Part shown: positions 8,283 to 16,047 of the stretch, one piece after another | Layout of the letters: each line of letters begins with the position of its first letter | How positions within the stretch are numbered: the stretch's first letter is position 1 | Assembly (NCBI GenBank): GCA_002747395.1 | Contig: PDPE01000027.1 | Span: forward strand, 119,601 to 183,600 | Source: Pseudomonadota bacterium | Lineage (GTDB): Bacteria > Pseudomonadota > Gammaproteobacteria > Pseudomonadales > Oleiphilaceae | Length of the DNA: 64,000 bases | Direction of reading: 5' to 3' | Position numbers and translations under genes: made by a program | The notes under the pieces: model-generated | What the model was told of the DNA's origin: nothing | The model's database searches: none | What the model saw: only the letters and a program-made list of their open reading frames with translations

Positions 8283-10118
8283 CTACGCGTGCGCCTTTAA
8301 CCATAAATTCAGCATCATCAATATCCAGATCAATTCACCAAAATAACCCGGGTGGTCTGAACTGTGCATTTTTATGGCATGTTCCAGGAATGACTCTTTA
8401 AAAAAATCATATTTTGTCAATTGGCGCACATTATCATAGGCCATATTTCGCAATTCCGGGCGCTCTTTAAGCCAGACACCAAACGGCAGACCGAAGCCTT
8501 TTTTACTTTTGTTCAGGGTTTTGTCGGAGAGAAAGCCTCTCATTGCCTCTTTATAAAAATGACGCAACCGGTTTCCTGGCAAGAGCGTTTCGCTGGGTAT
8601 TCGGGTTGACAGCAGAACAAGCTCATCATCCAGCATGGGGTATTTCACATCGACGCCTGCCAGATTGCACATATTGGTTACTTTCACCAGGTCATTGTCT
8701 GCCAGAGTGAACTTCCAGTCCAGGTAGAGCATTCTGTTTTGGGCATCGGCGTTTTTGCATTCGTTATAACGCGCTTCAAACAATTGTGATGGTCGTTTTC
8801 TGTCTACTTGCTCGATGAAGGTTTCAGTGAATACATCTTCAGGGTTGAATTGATGGAGAAAATTGTAAGTGTGAAGGCGAGCCGGCAGGCGTGTATTGGC
8901 TTGCCTTACATAACTGGCTACCTTATTGATGCCAGGAATCTTTTCAGCAGGCAACAGGTTCAGGGGCAGTTCTATCAACAGTTTTCTGACAGGTGAGGGA
9001 ATCTTGAAATACCACTCGAATACTTTCTGTTTGGCATAGCGTTCATTACCAGCGAATAACTCATCCCCTCCATCACCGGCGAGAAGGGTTTCTACGCCAT
9101 TTTGTCTGGCAAACCGGGCACAATAGTAGGCGGGCAGTGCCGAACTGTTGCCAAAAGGTTCGTCGTAATAGTCCGCTATTTTTTCCAATGCTTCCTTTAT
9201 GTCGTCAGGCGTAACGTAGTATACCTTGTGGTCGGTTTGAAAAAGGTCAGCGGTGATCCTGGCAAATTCGGACTCGTCATAGCCTTCGGCATCAAATCCG
9301 ATGGTAAAGGTTTTGGCTTTGCCTGCGCCTGCTTTACGAGCGAAAAAACCGGCCACGGTCGAACTGTCCAGTCCGCCACTTAAAAACGCTCCCGTCTTTT
9401 CAATATCTAACGGGTGGAGGGCATTTTCAACACTGTTTTCCAATGCATTGAATAGTTGACCATGCTGCACCTTATCCTTGCCTTCGCTGACTGAAAAATC
9501 CGCAATAAACCATGTTTGAGTCTGCATGGTAGTGGAGAAGGTAAGCTGTTCCGCTATATTCAGTTTCTTCACTTCCCGATAAACAGTGTCGGGGGCGGGT
9601 ATGCAATGGAAGAAAACATAGTGATAAATGCTTTGCGGGTCGATGTGTTTTACATCGGGAAAGGATGAAGCAATTAGGCCGAGTTTGCTGCTGAAGCACA
9701 GTGTATCGGCCAGACGTGTATAGTAGACAGGATGTGTCCCCATTTTGTCACTGGCCAGGGTGAGGTTTCCGGTTTTTTTGTCGAAAATCAGGCAGCTGAA
9801 ATGCCCGGATATGCCGTTTAGTATGGATGATATGCCCTGGTTGTAGTCACTGTCGTTGCAGCCACTGAATGGCACCAGGTCATCGGCCATGATTGCCAAT
9901 GCTTCGGTATTGGCGCAGAGTTTGTAGCAGATGTCTGCGGTAAACAGTATAAAAAAATGTTTATGTTCAACCTGGATGCATTTGTCGTCAGTGTTTACGG
10001 TCAGTATCCGTTTGTCTTCGAGTACAATCTGTACCCTGTTGGTTTCTGACTCCATTGAACTTTCCAGCGCTGGACTGGCGACCTGTTCAGATCCAAAACA
10101 CCCGATAAAGTTGGCCAT
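8283..10118 (-). CDS. Asparagine-synthase-like ATP-dependent ligase lacking the glutaminase cysteine
   Basis: A 611-residue protein with the two-domain plan of class B asparagine synthetases. The PP-loop SGGLDSS (residues 247-253) of the synthase domain is intact, as are downstream segments GDGGDELFAG and KKGFGLPFG. The N-terminal class II glutamine amidotransferase domain begins MANFIGCFG where active enzymes begin MCGIAGIFG, so the catalytic Cys2 is replaced by Ala. It should therefore activate a carboxylate with ATP without using glutamine, as lasso-peptide cyclases and beta-lactam synthetases do. It follows the nucleotidyltransferase by 109 bp in the HprK/PqqD cassette. The acceptor is unknown. 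Confidence 0.88.
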   Translation of the reverse strand: MANFIGCFGSEQVASPALESSMESETNRVQIVLEDKRILTVNTDDKCIQVEHKHFFILFTADICYKLCANTEALAIMADDLVPFSGCNDSDYNQGISSILNGISGHFSCLIFDKKTGNLTLASDKMGTHPVYYTRLADTLCFSSKLGLIASSFPDVKHIDPQSIYHYVFFHCIPAPDTVYREVKKLNIAEQLTFSTTMQTQTWFIADFSVSEGKDKVQHGQLFNALENSVENALHPLDIEKTGAFLSGGLDSSTVAGFFARKAGAGKAKTFTIGFDAEGYDESEFARITADLFQTDHKVYYVTPDDIKEALEKIADYYDEPFGNSSALPAYYCARFARQNGVETLLAGDGGDELFAGNERYAKQKVFEWYFKIPSPVRKLLIELPLNLLPAEKIPGINKVASYVRQANTRLPARLHTYNFLHQFNPEDVFTETFIEQVDRKRPSQLFEARYNECKNADAQNRMLYLDWKFTLADNDLVKVTNMCNLAGVDVKYPMLDDELVLLSTRIPSETLLPGNRLRHFYKEAMRGFLSDKTLNKSKKGFGLPFGVWLKERPELRNMAYDNVRQLTKYDFFKESFLEHAIKMHSSDHPGYFGELIWILMMLNLWLKAHA

Positions 10119-10227
10119 ATCAGTTACATCTCTCCCTGTTGGTTGGGCATTCTCTAAAATGCCATAGGTTACTACAAGTTGTGTTTAATACCAGTCCTGA
10201 GCGTCATTAAAGTCCCTTCCATCCCTG

Positions 10228-11313
10228 TCAAGGGCCCAGAGAATGTTCGTCCTTTTTGGATTTGAATACGCCTTTGATTGCTTTCTTGAACAAATGAGGC
10301 AGGAGAATATGGAGGGGCATTTTTATCAGATGCCCCCTGATAAAGAGAATAAACAGGGCAAACTTGAAAAAACGGCATTCTGCGGTTGAGTGGTGAGGTC
10401 TTAATGCCCGGCCAAACAAAAAATCCATCATTTTTAATTTGTTGGGAGAGGTGCTCAGGATGCTCAGGGCTGTATGGTCTTCCGGAAATTGGCTTCCGAT
10501 CAGTCTCTGACAATAACGAATGGCATAAAAGACAGGTTCTTCCAGATTGAGTAACCTTGCCCGGCGAGCCAGGGATTCCCAATCATTTTTGCCTTTTAAT
10601 TCTTTTAACAAGGAGTTGATATCGTTCAGGTCTCTTAGTCCCTTGTCGAAATCGCCTTCCATAAACAAGTGGGTAGCGCTATGAATGATCATATCTTCCC
10701 TGCATAGCACGCCAATTTGATTGTCTTCAGCAAATACTGTGTTATTCCATATTTGCGTTATATCCGGACTGTACCGGCTTATCACCGGGAAAATACTGTG
10801 GTGGACATCCAGTGAGGTTCCCCGACCGCCGTGTTTCAGGGGAGGGATTTCATGGGCCCAGTTGCGATAGTACCGGTCATCATAGTCATCCAGCTCGGCG
10901 TGGCTCCAGCCTTGAGATAGAAGTGTTCTCTCTATGGTGGGGAGCTCATCCTTTTTGACCATGATATCAATGTCGGTCATGGTTCTGCCATCGCTCGCAG
11001 GCAGTTGTTTGTAGACGTAGGCTGCACCTTTCAGGAGGATGAATCGTACGGGCTTGTCCGGGAAAATCTGTTTAAGCTTTCGAACTTCGTACAAAACAGC
11101 TTTTTGTTGTCTGGCGGCATAAATCTCTGCGGAGAGCAGATGTCTTTTTACTTCTTCGGGAACAGTCTCAAAAACAGCAGTGCTTTGCAGGGTCTTGCCG
11201 AAAGTGGCCAGCAAACTGGCAGCTCTTGCCTGTCGAATAAAAATGTTCCAGTCTGCCAGGGTAAATTTGTCTATTGTTTCCGGCTTTCTCAATGCGGGGG
11301 TGACCAAATCCAT
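10228..11313 (-). CDS. Nucleotidyltransferase family protein of the HprK/PqqD cassette
   Basis: A 361-residue protein with FILLKGAAYVY (residues 91-101) and GRTMTDIDIMV (109-119), the signature of the NTP_transf_5-type nucleotidyltransferases. Asp114 and Asp116 would bind the catalytic metal. The rest is mostly helical with a hydrophobic patch near the C-terminus. It starts 3 bp after the kinase stop, so it is translated with it. Family members recur beside HprK-related kinases and asparagine-synthase-like proteins, including in lasso peptide clusters. Transfer of a nucleotidyl or sugar-phosphate group to a peptide is plausible but unproven. Confidence 0.82.
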   Translation of the reverse strand: MDLVTPALRKPETIDKFTLADWNIFIRQARAASLLATFGKTLQSTAVFETVPEEVKRHLLSAEIYAARQQKAVLYEVRKLKQIFPDKPVRFILLKGAAYVYKQLPASDGRTMTDIDIMVKKDELPTIERTLLSQGWSHAELDDYDDRYYRNWAHEIPPLKHGGRGTSLDVHHSIFPVISRYSPDITQIWNNTVFAEDNQIGVLCREDMIIHSATHLFMEGDFDKGLRDLNDINSLLKELKGKNDWESLARRARLLNLEEPVFYAIRYCQRLIGSQFPEDHTALSILSTSPNKLKMMDFLFGRALRPHHSTAECRFFKFALFILFIRGHLIKMPLHILLPHLFKKAIKGVFKSKKDEHSLGP

Positions 11314-11316
11314 GAC

Positions 11317-12222
11317 TTACTCGATTGCCTTTTTTATTCCGTTAAGAGAGTCTTCCAGGTTGCCATAGGTAAGACTGGTATTTTTTGTACTTGTAACCAT
11401 GCCTGCGAGATAGTCAAAAGCCGGCTTTCCTATAACCGAGTGATTGAAGCTGTTTCTGGCCAGTTCAATCAAGGTCTCAGCTCCGGGTTTGACTGTGTAT
11501 TCCAGCGCTGAACCGGCACGATATTTGGGAAATATAATATGAGTCGGCTTTGGTGTATCGCCGAAATTCCTTATGTTTCGTTCAGGGGGTTGGAGCAAGG
11601 CGACATCACCTTTATTGGTGTCAATAAAGGTATCACTGAAAGTGGCAGTCGGATAGTGTTTCTTGATGAGTTTAATCGAGTCGTTCTTTAAATTGACCGG
11701 GCGTCCCAGGTAGCAAAGATGGTTGTTTGCCATATGGATAATAGTTAATTCATCGGAGAGCAGGTTCCATCCTTCCATGGCAAGAGCTGCACACAATGTA
11801 CTTTTCCCGGACCCCGGGTTGCCTGGCAGTATCACCGCAGTGCCATCCTTTTCCAAAACTGCTGCATGCAAAATCAGGTGGGTGTGACAAAAGTTGGCAA
11901 AAACCCAGTTTAGTCCCCATTCAAGAGAGGGCATGGCCTGGGAAAGAGGTAACGGGCGGAAAGGGGCGCGGCTATCAAACCGAAATTCGCACTGGGGCCT
12001 GATAATGGATCTGATTCCGCGGGGTTTGTTTACGGATACGTGGAAGTCGATAAATGAATGAGACGGAGTTAATTCAAAAAACTGATAAAGAAGAAAGAAG
12101 TTGTCCATAACCTGGGCAATTTTGCTTGAAAAGCCGACATTATAGGAACCAATTTTCAAACAGATTTCCGAATCTGCCATTAATTTTCTGTAATTTTCAG
12201 GTGTTAAGTCAGAAAGTATCAC
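11317..12222 (-). CDS. HprK-related kinase A
   Basis: A 301-residue protein with a C-terminal HPr kinase-like P-loop domain. Walker A is GNPGSGKS (residues 134-141). LHAAV (118-122) and LSDE (155-158) stand where HPr kinases carry the conserved His and the acidic Walker-B-like segment. It lacks the N-terminal domain of true HPr kinase/phosphorylase, and no HPr is nearby. The GTG start at 12222 overlaps the PqqD-like stop as GTGA, indicating coupled translation. HprK-like enzymes of lasso clusters phosphorylate a peptide serine, which suggests that the substrate here is a protein or peptide. Confidence 0.87.
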   Translation of the reverse strand: MILSDLTPENYRKLMADSEICLKIGSYNVGFSSKIAQVMDNFFLLYQFFELTPSHSFIDFHVSVNKPRGIRSIIRPQCEFRFDSRAPFRPLPLSQAMPSLEWGLNWVFANFCHTHLILHAAVLEKDGTAVILPGNPGSGKSTLCAALAMEGWNLLSDELTIIHMANNHLCYLGRPVNLKNDSIKLIKKHYPTATFSDTFIDTNKGDVALLQPPERNIRNFGDTPKPTHIIFPKYRAGSALEYTVKPGAETLIELARNSFNHSVIGKPAFDYLAGMVTSTKNTSLTYGNLEDSLNGIKKAIE

Positions 12223-12509
12223 TTGGAATCTATGATGTCCTGGTCAATCAACTGAGAAATCACTTGATTGAAATAATGCCGGGGGATGATATCTTCAAAC
12301 TCCGGATAAACAGACGAATAGCTCGTTTCTCCTGCAGATACAAACCTTATTATGGAATCTGTCAGGTGATCAATCATCAGCATATTGTTAGAGAGAGGGT
12401 TGAATACAACCACTCCCTCTTCGAAGCCCACTCTGTTTTCCTCGTAGCTGAAAGCCGTAGAGAGCATACAATTCCCAAACTCCGCCCCCATTTGCTTATA
12501 CGGTGACAT
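12219..12509 (-). CDS. PqqD-like peptide chaperone (HPr-rel-A system type)
   Basis: A 96-residue PqqD-fold protein; VVVFNPLSNNMLMIDHLTD is the beta-strand and helix of the RiPP recognition element, followed by a short winged-helix part. Such domains bind a leader or substrate peptide and present it to modifying enzymes. I chose ATG 12509 rather than an upstream TTG at 12545, because this ATG overlaps the stop of the preceding gene by 14 nt (ATGTCACCGTATAA), a classic coupled arrangement. It is followed by the HprK-related kinase with a 4-nt overlap. Confidence 0.85.
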   Translation of the reverse strand: MSPYKQMGAEFGNCMLSTAFSYEENRVGFEEGVVVFNPLSNNMLMIDHLTDSIIRFVSAGETSYSSVYPEFEDIIPRHYFNQVISQLIDQDIIDSK

Positions 12510-13155
12510 CGGCTGCTGTATTGTAACCCTCAAGTTCGATAGCAAGCGTCAAAAGGGCATTCAGATTCCCATCACTGGCGCAGTTACCATAGGCATTCTG
12601 GTATCCGCTGATGACCTGATTAACGGTAAGCGGATACTCTACTGCATGATGCGCGGCATTAAGCAATGCTGCAATGGCGTGCCTGTCTATGTCTTTGTAG
12701 TTGTTTTGAACCAACTCTACCGCAGAACCACCCCAAGGCGGATTAACTACCACAAACTGCACACCCTGTTGTTGGTAATTGGCAATTGTGAGTGCCTGCA
12801 GGAGGGTGAACCCCGTACCAAACAGGGACTGAGTACCGAACACGGAAGTGAAGGGGTCTGATGTCGTGTAGTCGAACACAGCCAGTCCCGGATAGTTGCC
12901 AGGGTTTGGCCAATGGTTAAGGTGCTGGGAATCCTGCCAGTAGTCCGGGCTTCTGCCAACAATTTTGCACTGGTGGTTGGAAAGGTTGCCAGACAAGGTT
13001 CCCGACAGGGAGCATTCGCTACCCCACGCGGGCCTGCTGGCGACCGACAATATAACGGGGGCACTTGCCATCCCTTTCAACAGGTTTCTGCGATTTTTTA
13101 TGGAATCGGCCTGGCTGTTAGCCGATTGCAAATTGTCTGTGTTGTCGTGATCCAT
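12496..13155 (-). CDS. Tat-signal exported protein, candidate substrate of the HprK/PqqD cassette
   Basis: A 219-residue protein with a twin-arginine signal: NRRNLLKG (Arg22-Arg23) then a hydrophobic stretch ending near AWG (residue 45). The mature N-terminus holds a Cys-bounded Ser/Leu/Gly-rich motif, CSLSGTLSGNLSNHQC (residues 48-63), then GRSPDYWQDSQ..HWP, which resembles the SPGYWKNH..WP motif of PEP-CTERM-type surface proteins. Tat export implies folding or modification in the cytoplasm first. It is the first gene after the sigma-54 type promoter and overlaps the PqqD-like gene by 14 nt. No enzymatic domain is recognised. That it is the modified substrate is an inference from position and motif. 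Confidence 0.8.
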   Translation of the reverse strand: MDHDNTDNLQSANSQADSIKNRRNLLKGMASAPVILSVASRPAWGSECSLSGTLSGNLSNHQCKIVGRSPDYWQDSQHLNHWPNPGNYPGLAVFDYTTSDPFTSVFGTQSLFGTGFTLLQALTIANYQQQGVQFVVVNPPWGGSAVELVQNNYKDIDRHAIAALLNAAHHAVEYPLTVNQVISGYQNAYGNCASDGNLNALLTLAIELEGYNTAADVTV

Positions 13156-13180
13156 ATCTACGGCCTTAATGAAAATGGTT

Positions 13181-13197
13181 TGTCGAGAAAATTTACA
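13181..13197 (-). promoter_or_regulatory. Partly symmetric element TGTAAATTTTCTCGACA in the cassette leader
   Basis: On the minus strand TGTAAATTTTCTCGACA lies about 26 nt upstream of the Tat-protein start and downstream of the sigma-54 type promoter. TGT..ACA ends are symmetric. It could be a leader element of the PEP-CTERM regulon, but I cannot confirm this from a single copy. Confidence 0.3.
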
Positions 13198-13232
13198 CTT
13201 TGCGTGCGATTCAGTAAAATTCTTAAAAGGTA

Positions 13233-13248
13233 AGCATACTATATGCCA
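13233..13248 (-). promoter_or_regulatory. Sigma-54 (-24/-12) promoter of the HprK/PqqD cassette
   Basis: Read on the minus strand the site is TGGCATATAGTATGCT, matching the RpoN consensus TGGCAC-N5-TTGCW with the obligatory GG and GC exactly 10 nt apart. Transcription would start near 13222, giving a leader of about 67 nt to ATG 13155. PrsR, encoded at 27185-28537, has the GAFTGA loop needed to activate RpoN promoters and is the obvious candidate activator. Confidence 0.65.
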
Positions 13249-13436
13249 TTTTCTGGCAAATCCAGAATAAACAAGCGCCTGACAGATAGGTGGCGGTGCA
13301 AGTCTTCGCTGGAAAAATAATATGTGTAAAGCAATTCGCCAGTCAAATCCGGCTGGAGTATATCATAGCTGAAGGAAAAGTGCGGGCCAATAACAAGGCG
13401 ATAATCGGGAGGATCAATATTTGTAACAAAAAGTTA

Positions 13437-13458
13437 ATGTGAAGGGGTTCACATTTTT
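13437..13458. promoter_or_regulatory. Hairpin ATGTGAA-GGGG-TTCACAT with T-run
   Basis: A perfect 7-bp inverted repeat around a GGGG loop, followed by TTTT and preceded by aaaaagtt. It may be an operator or a small bidirectional terminator; no gene ends beside it. An 8-bp palindrome GTGTACAC follows at 13461. Confidence 0.4.
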
Positions 13459-13937
13459 CAGTGTGTACACTACAATAATTTGAAAATAAAAGAGAATTTG
13501 TTTATTTTGCCAGTCTGTTCTTTGTGGCCTTTATCTATCATCTATCGCGCCAGCATGCGAACATAAAGCAAACAAAGCAGGGTGTAGTGTGCCTGACAGG
13601 TCGCAGGCAGATTGTGCAAATATAGTGTAAGTGTAGTAGTGGGCCGGGTGTGCGAGACGGGTGGCAAAAAAAAGAAAATAATAAAAATTAATAATTAAAG
13701 AAAAAATCAGACAGCTAAAAATAACAAGATAAGTTTTCTGAACCTGTCAATTAAAGAAATAATTTTTGTTTTACCGGTTATCATTCCGTTGTATTCATCA
13801 GGATGTTACTTCCTTAAGCGAGGCAATACTGGCATTTGATCAAAGTTGTTGTACGTCGGTGTTTGATCAGAAGCTAACCAAATTCATTTGAAAGAGGATC
13901 GGGTATTGCCTTATCTAACCAGATTAATTGAATCGGA

Positions 13938-13957
13938 TATCGAAAATTGTTTCGATA
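13938..13957. promoter_or_regulatory. Perfect inverted repeat TATCGAAA-N4-TTTCGATA, candidate operator
   Basis: Two 8-bp perfect arms around ATTG, about 110 bp upstream of the first LuxI-fold acyltransferase gene. The symmetry and spacing fit a dimeric regulator site; too weak in G/C to act as a terminator. Confidence 0.45.
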
Positions 13958-14066
13958 GGGTGTTTATCATCACTTCCTCGAAGCGGGTCAAAAGAGTCAA
14001 ATCTGACTTTATGCCTGGTTCCAATTTGGTTCTGTTGACTAATTGCGACTTTTACAGGAGGTGAGC

Positions 14067-14858
14067 ATGGGAATTCTTCAAAGTCAGATTATTCAAGATA
14101 AAGCAATCGGGGTTTTGCCGGAATCTCAAGCCAGGTCTCAATTGGTCGATTTGTTTGTGTCCAATTATCGTGTTCGTCTTGCAAACTCGGTAGAGTTAAT
14201 GGAAGAGGCATTCAGGTTAAGATACAAGGTTTACTGCGAGGAACGGGCTTTTGAGTCTGGTGACAACTTTTTAAACCGGATGGAGAGTGACTCGTTTGAT
14301 TCTCACTCCGAGCATTTTTTGATTCAGGAGCTTGCGACCGGCCGTTATGTAGGAACGGTCAGGTTGGTTCACTCGTGTTTAAATGGGGAGAGCGTGGAAA
14401 CTCCGATCAGTAAATACTGCAGTCACGCGTTTTACAATGCAGACCAGTTTAAGAATCTCGACCACAGGTATGTGGAGATATCGCGTTTTGCTGTGACTTC
14501 ATGCAGCAGGATCAATCTGCTTGATACCCTGTCCGGGAGGTTTTCCAATGGTCAGGTTGGTCGGTTGGGTTATTCTGTTGCGAGTGTTGCATTGGCTTAC
14601 TGTTGTCTGGCCCGATTTCAATTGATTGAGGGATTGGATGTTGCTTATTCAATGATGGAGCCCCGATTGGCTGTGCTGCTTTCCAGAATGGGTATCAAGT
14701 CCGCGAGGGTCGGGCGACCAGTAGAGTACCATGGCACGCGTGCGCCCTATGTATGGAATAAACAGGTGGAAACCACTCACTTCAATTCAGATCAATTGGC
14801 ATTTTTTAATACGGTTTGTCACAGCCTTCAGCATCAATTTGGCCAAAATCTCACCTGA
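14067..14858 (+). CDS. PEP-CTERM/exosortase system-associated acyltransferase, copy 1
   Basis: A 263-residue protein of the N-acyltransferase superfamily related to LuxI-type autoinducer synthases. The conserved core reads RLRYKVYCEERAFE near residue 50, then VEISRFAVT, MMEPRLAVLLSRMG and GRPVEYHGTRAPY, all typical of the exosortase-associated acyltransferase family. It would transfer an acyl chain, probably from acyl-ACP, to an amine. ATG 14067 is chosen because AGGAGGTGA stands immediately upstream (14056-14064); the frame has an earlier TTG at 14043. It converges with copy 2. The product could be an N-acyl amino acid or a signal lipid, but this is inference. Confidence 0.88.
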   Translation: MGILQSQIIQDKAIGVLPESQARSQLVDLFVSNYRVRLANSVELMEEAFRLRYKVYCEERAFESGDNFLNRMESDSFDSHSEHFLIQELATGRYVGTVRLVHSCLNGESVETPISKYCSHAFYNADQFKNLDHRYVEISRFAVTSCSRINLLDTLSGRFSNGQVGRLGYSVASVALAYCCLARFQLIEGLDVAYSMMEPRLAVLLSRMGIKSARVGRPVEYHGTRAPYVWNKQVETTHFNSDQLAFFNTVCHSLQHQFGQNLT

Positions 14859-15011
14859 CCTGCAGGCTGGAAATGGAAAGCGGGCAGGGGGGGCAGTGCC
14901 TCTCTCTGGTTTTCGGTATAAGCCGACGGGCTTGGTCGTCAGGGTCATTGTCGTTTCGCCACTAAAACCGTCGTTACTAAAACCATTTATGGCAGCCCTT
15001 ATCCGAAACAG

Positions 15012-15881
15012 TTATCGGAAGTTCAGGTTGTCAAGCGCTTCCTGTCGTCGTTTTTTCATGGGATTCAGTTGGGGTTTTATAGATTCGCATATTGCCCGAT
15101 GAAGTGATTTGAAACCGGGTGACAGGTTTTCGATAAAGATATTACCGTTGATATAGTAGGGTGCTCTGAGTCCATGGTATTCTACAGGTTCGCCGAGTTG
15201 TTTGAATTTGATACCAATTAACGCCATGCTCCTGGCCAGGCGTGGTTCCATCATAACAAAGACGTGATCGCTGCCATTTTCTATCGTAATCGATGCTGCT
15301 GTGAGATAGAGGCCCACCGATATAAAGGGGAAACAGCGCAATTCCTCGGTAGAATAGGTGGCAGTATTGATTGCACCGGTAGCGGCACCTTCGTGCGTGT
15401 CAGTCTTTCTTCTGCGAAACCGGGATAATACGGCAAGTCGGGAAATTTCGCTTATTTCACTGCGCTTGAAGTCTGTCGGTTTTATATCGCTGTCTTTATA
15501 GGAAAGAGAGCAGTATTCTTCTATTGGTAACAGTTCGTTTTCCTGTTGCGGTGCGACGACCCTGACGCACCCGGTAAACAGGTCGCTCGGGCGGTGTTTG
15601 ATCAGGCCGAAAATTGAGTACTTGTCATACCTGTCCGTTTCCATTTTATCCGGGTTGGTTTCTTCAAACTTCAGCTCTTCGCAATAAACGCTATGTCTTA
15701 TTTTAAAGACTTCCTTCTCTTCTTCTGCAGTATTTGCAATCCTGGATTCCAGGAAGTGATTAAAATGTTCGGCAATTGTTTCAACTTCCCGGTTCACTTT
15801 ATTCGAGACGAACCCGCTGACAAGTTTACCGACGTATTTGTTTTGAGAGAGAGACCCTAGCAAGCTCATAGTTCGATCCAT
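15012..15881 (-). CDS. PEP-CTERM/exosortase system-associated acyltransferase, copy 2
   Basis: About 290 residues, paralogous to the gene it converges on. The shared blocks are VFKIRHSVYCEELKFEE, ISEISRLAVLSRF, MMEPRLARSMALIG and GEPVEYHGLRAPY. It has a longer N-terminus that may contact the membrane. I place the start at ATG 15881 (MDRTMSLLGS); a TTG at 15956 and ATG 15869 are in the same frame. Divergence between the copies is large, so they probably have different acyl donors or acceptors rather than being a recent duplication. It is divergent from the ThiF-like gene. Confidence 0.85.
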   Translation of the reverse strand: MDRTMSLLGSLSQNKYVGKLVSGFVSNKVNREVETIAEHFNHFLESRIANTAEEEKEVFKIRHSVYCEELKFEETNPDKMETDRYDKYSIFGLIKHRPSDLFTGCVRVVAPQQENELLPIEEYCSLSYKDSDIKPTDFKRSEISEISRLAVLSRFRRRKTDTHEGAATGAINTATYSTEELRCFPFISVGLYLTAASITIENGSDHVFVMMEPRLARSMALIGIKFKQLGEPVEYHGLRAPYYINGNIFIENLSPGFKSLHRAICESIKPQLNPMKKRRQEALDNLNFR

Positions 15882-16047
15882 CCATTTGCCGTGAATTTGA
15901 CTCAGTGTAAGTCCTGTCAGTGTTACTCCTCGTACAAGTATAATTCGAACTGTCAATATTGAAAAACGGCGTGCTTCACGAATTATGGAATATATTTAAA
16001 AACAGTCCTATTCTATTGGAATGAGAACCTGAAAGGTGGGAGAGGAA

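Larger units (their letters stand above)
13156..14066. other. 910-bp gene-free, A/T-rich divergent regulatory region
   Basis: No convincing reading frame is present on either strand. It contains the sigma-54 type promoter of the minus-strand cassette, a TGTCGAGAAAATTTACA element, a hairpin at 13437, a GTGTACAC palindrome at 13461-13468, a very A/T-rich stretch around 13660-13740, and a perfect inverted repeat at 13938-13957. It separates two divergent transcription units of the exosortase-associated locus. Confidence 0.7.

Noticed and set aside
8283..13155. Lasso peptide cluster
   Set aside because: There is no transglutaminase-like leader protease and no short precursor; the first gene encodes a 219-residue Tat protein instead.
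14016..14030. TGGTTCCAATTTGGT as a second sigma-54 promoter before acyltransferase copy 1
   Set aside because: The -12 element has GT in place of the nearly invariant GC.
14961..14984. actaaaacc repeated at a 15-bp step between the convergent acyltransferases
   Set aside because: Only nine bases match, too short to list with the other arrays.
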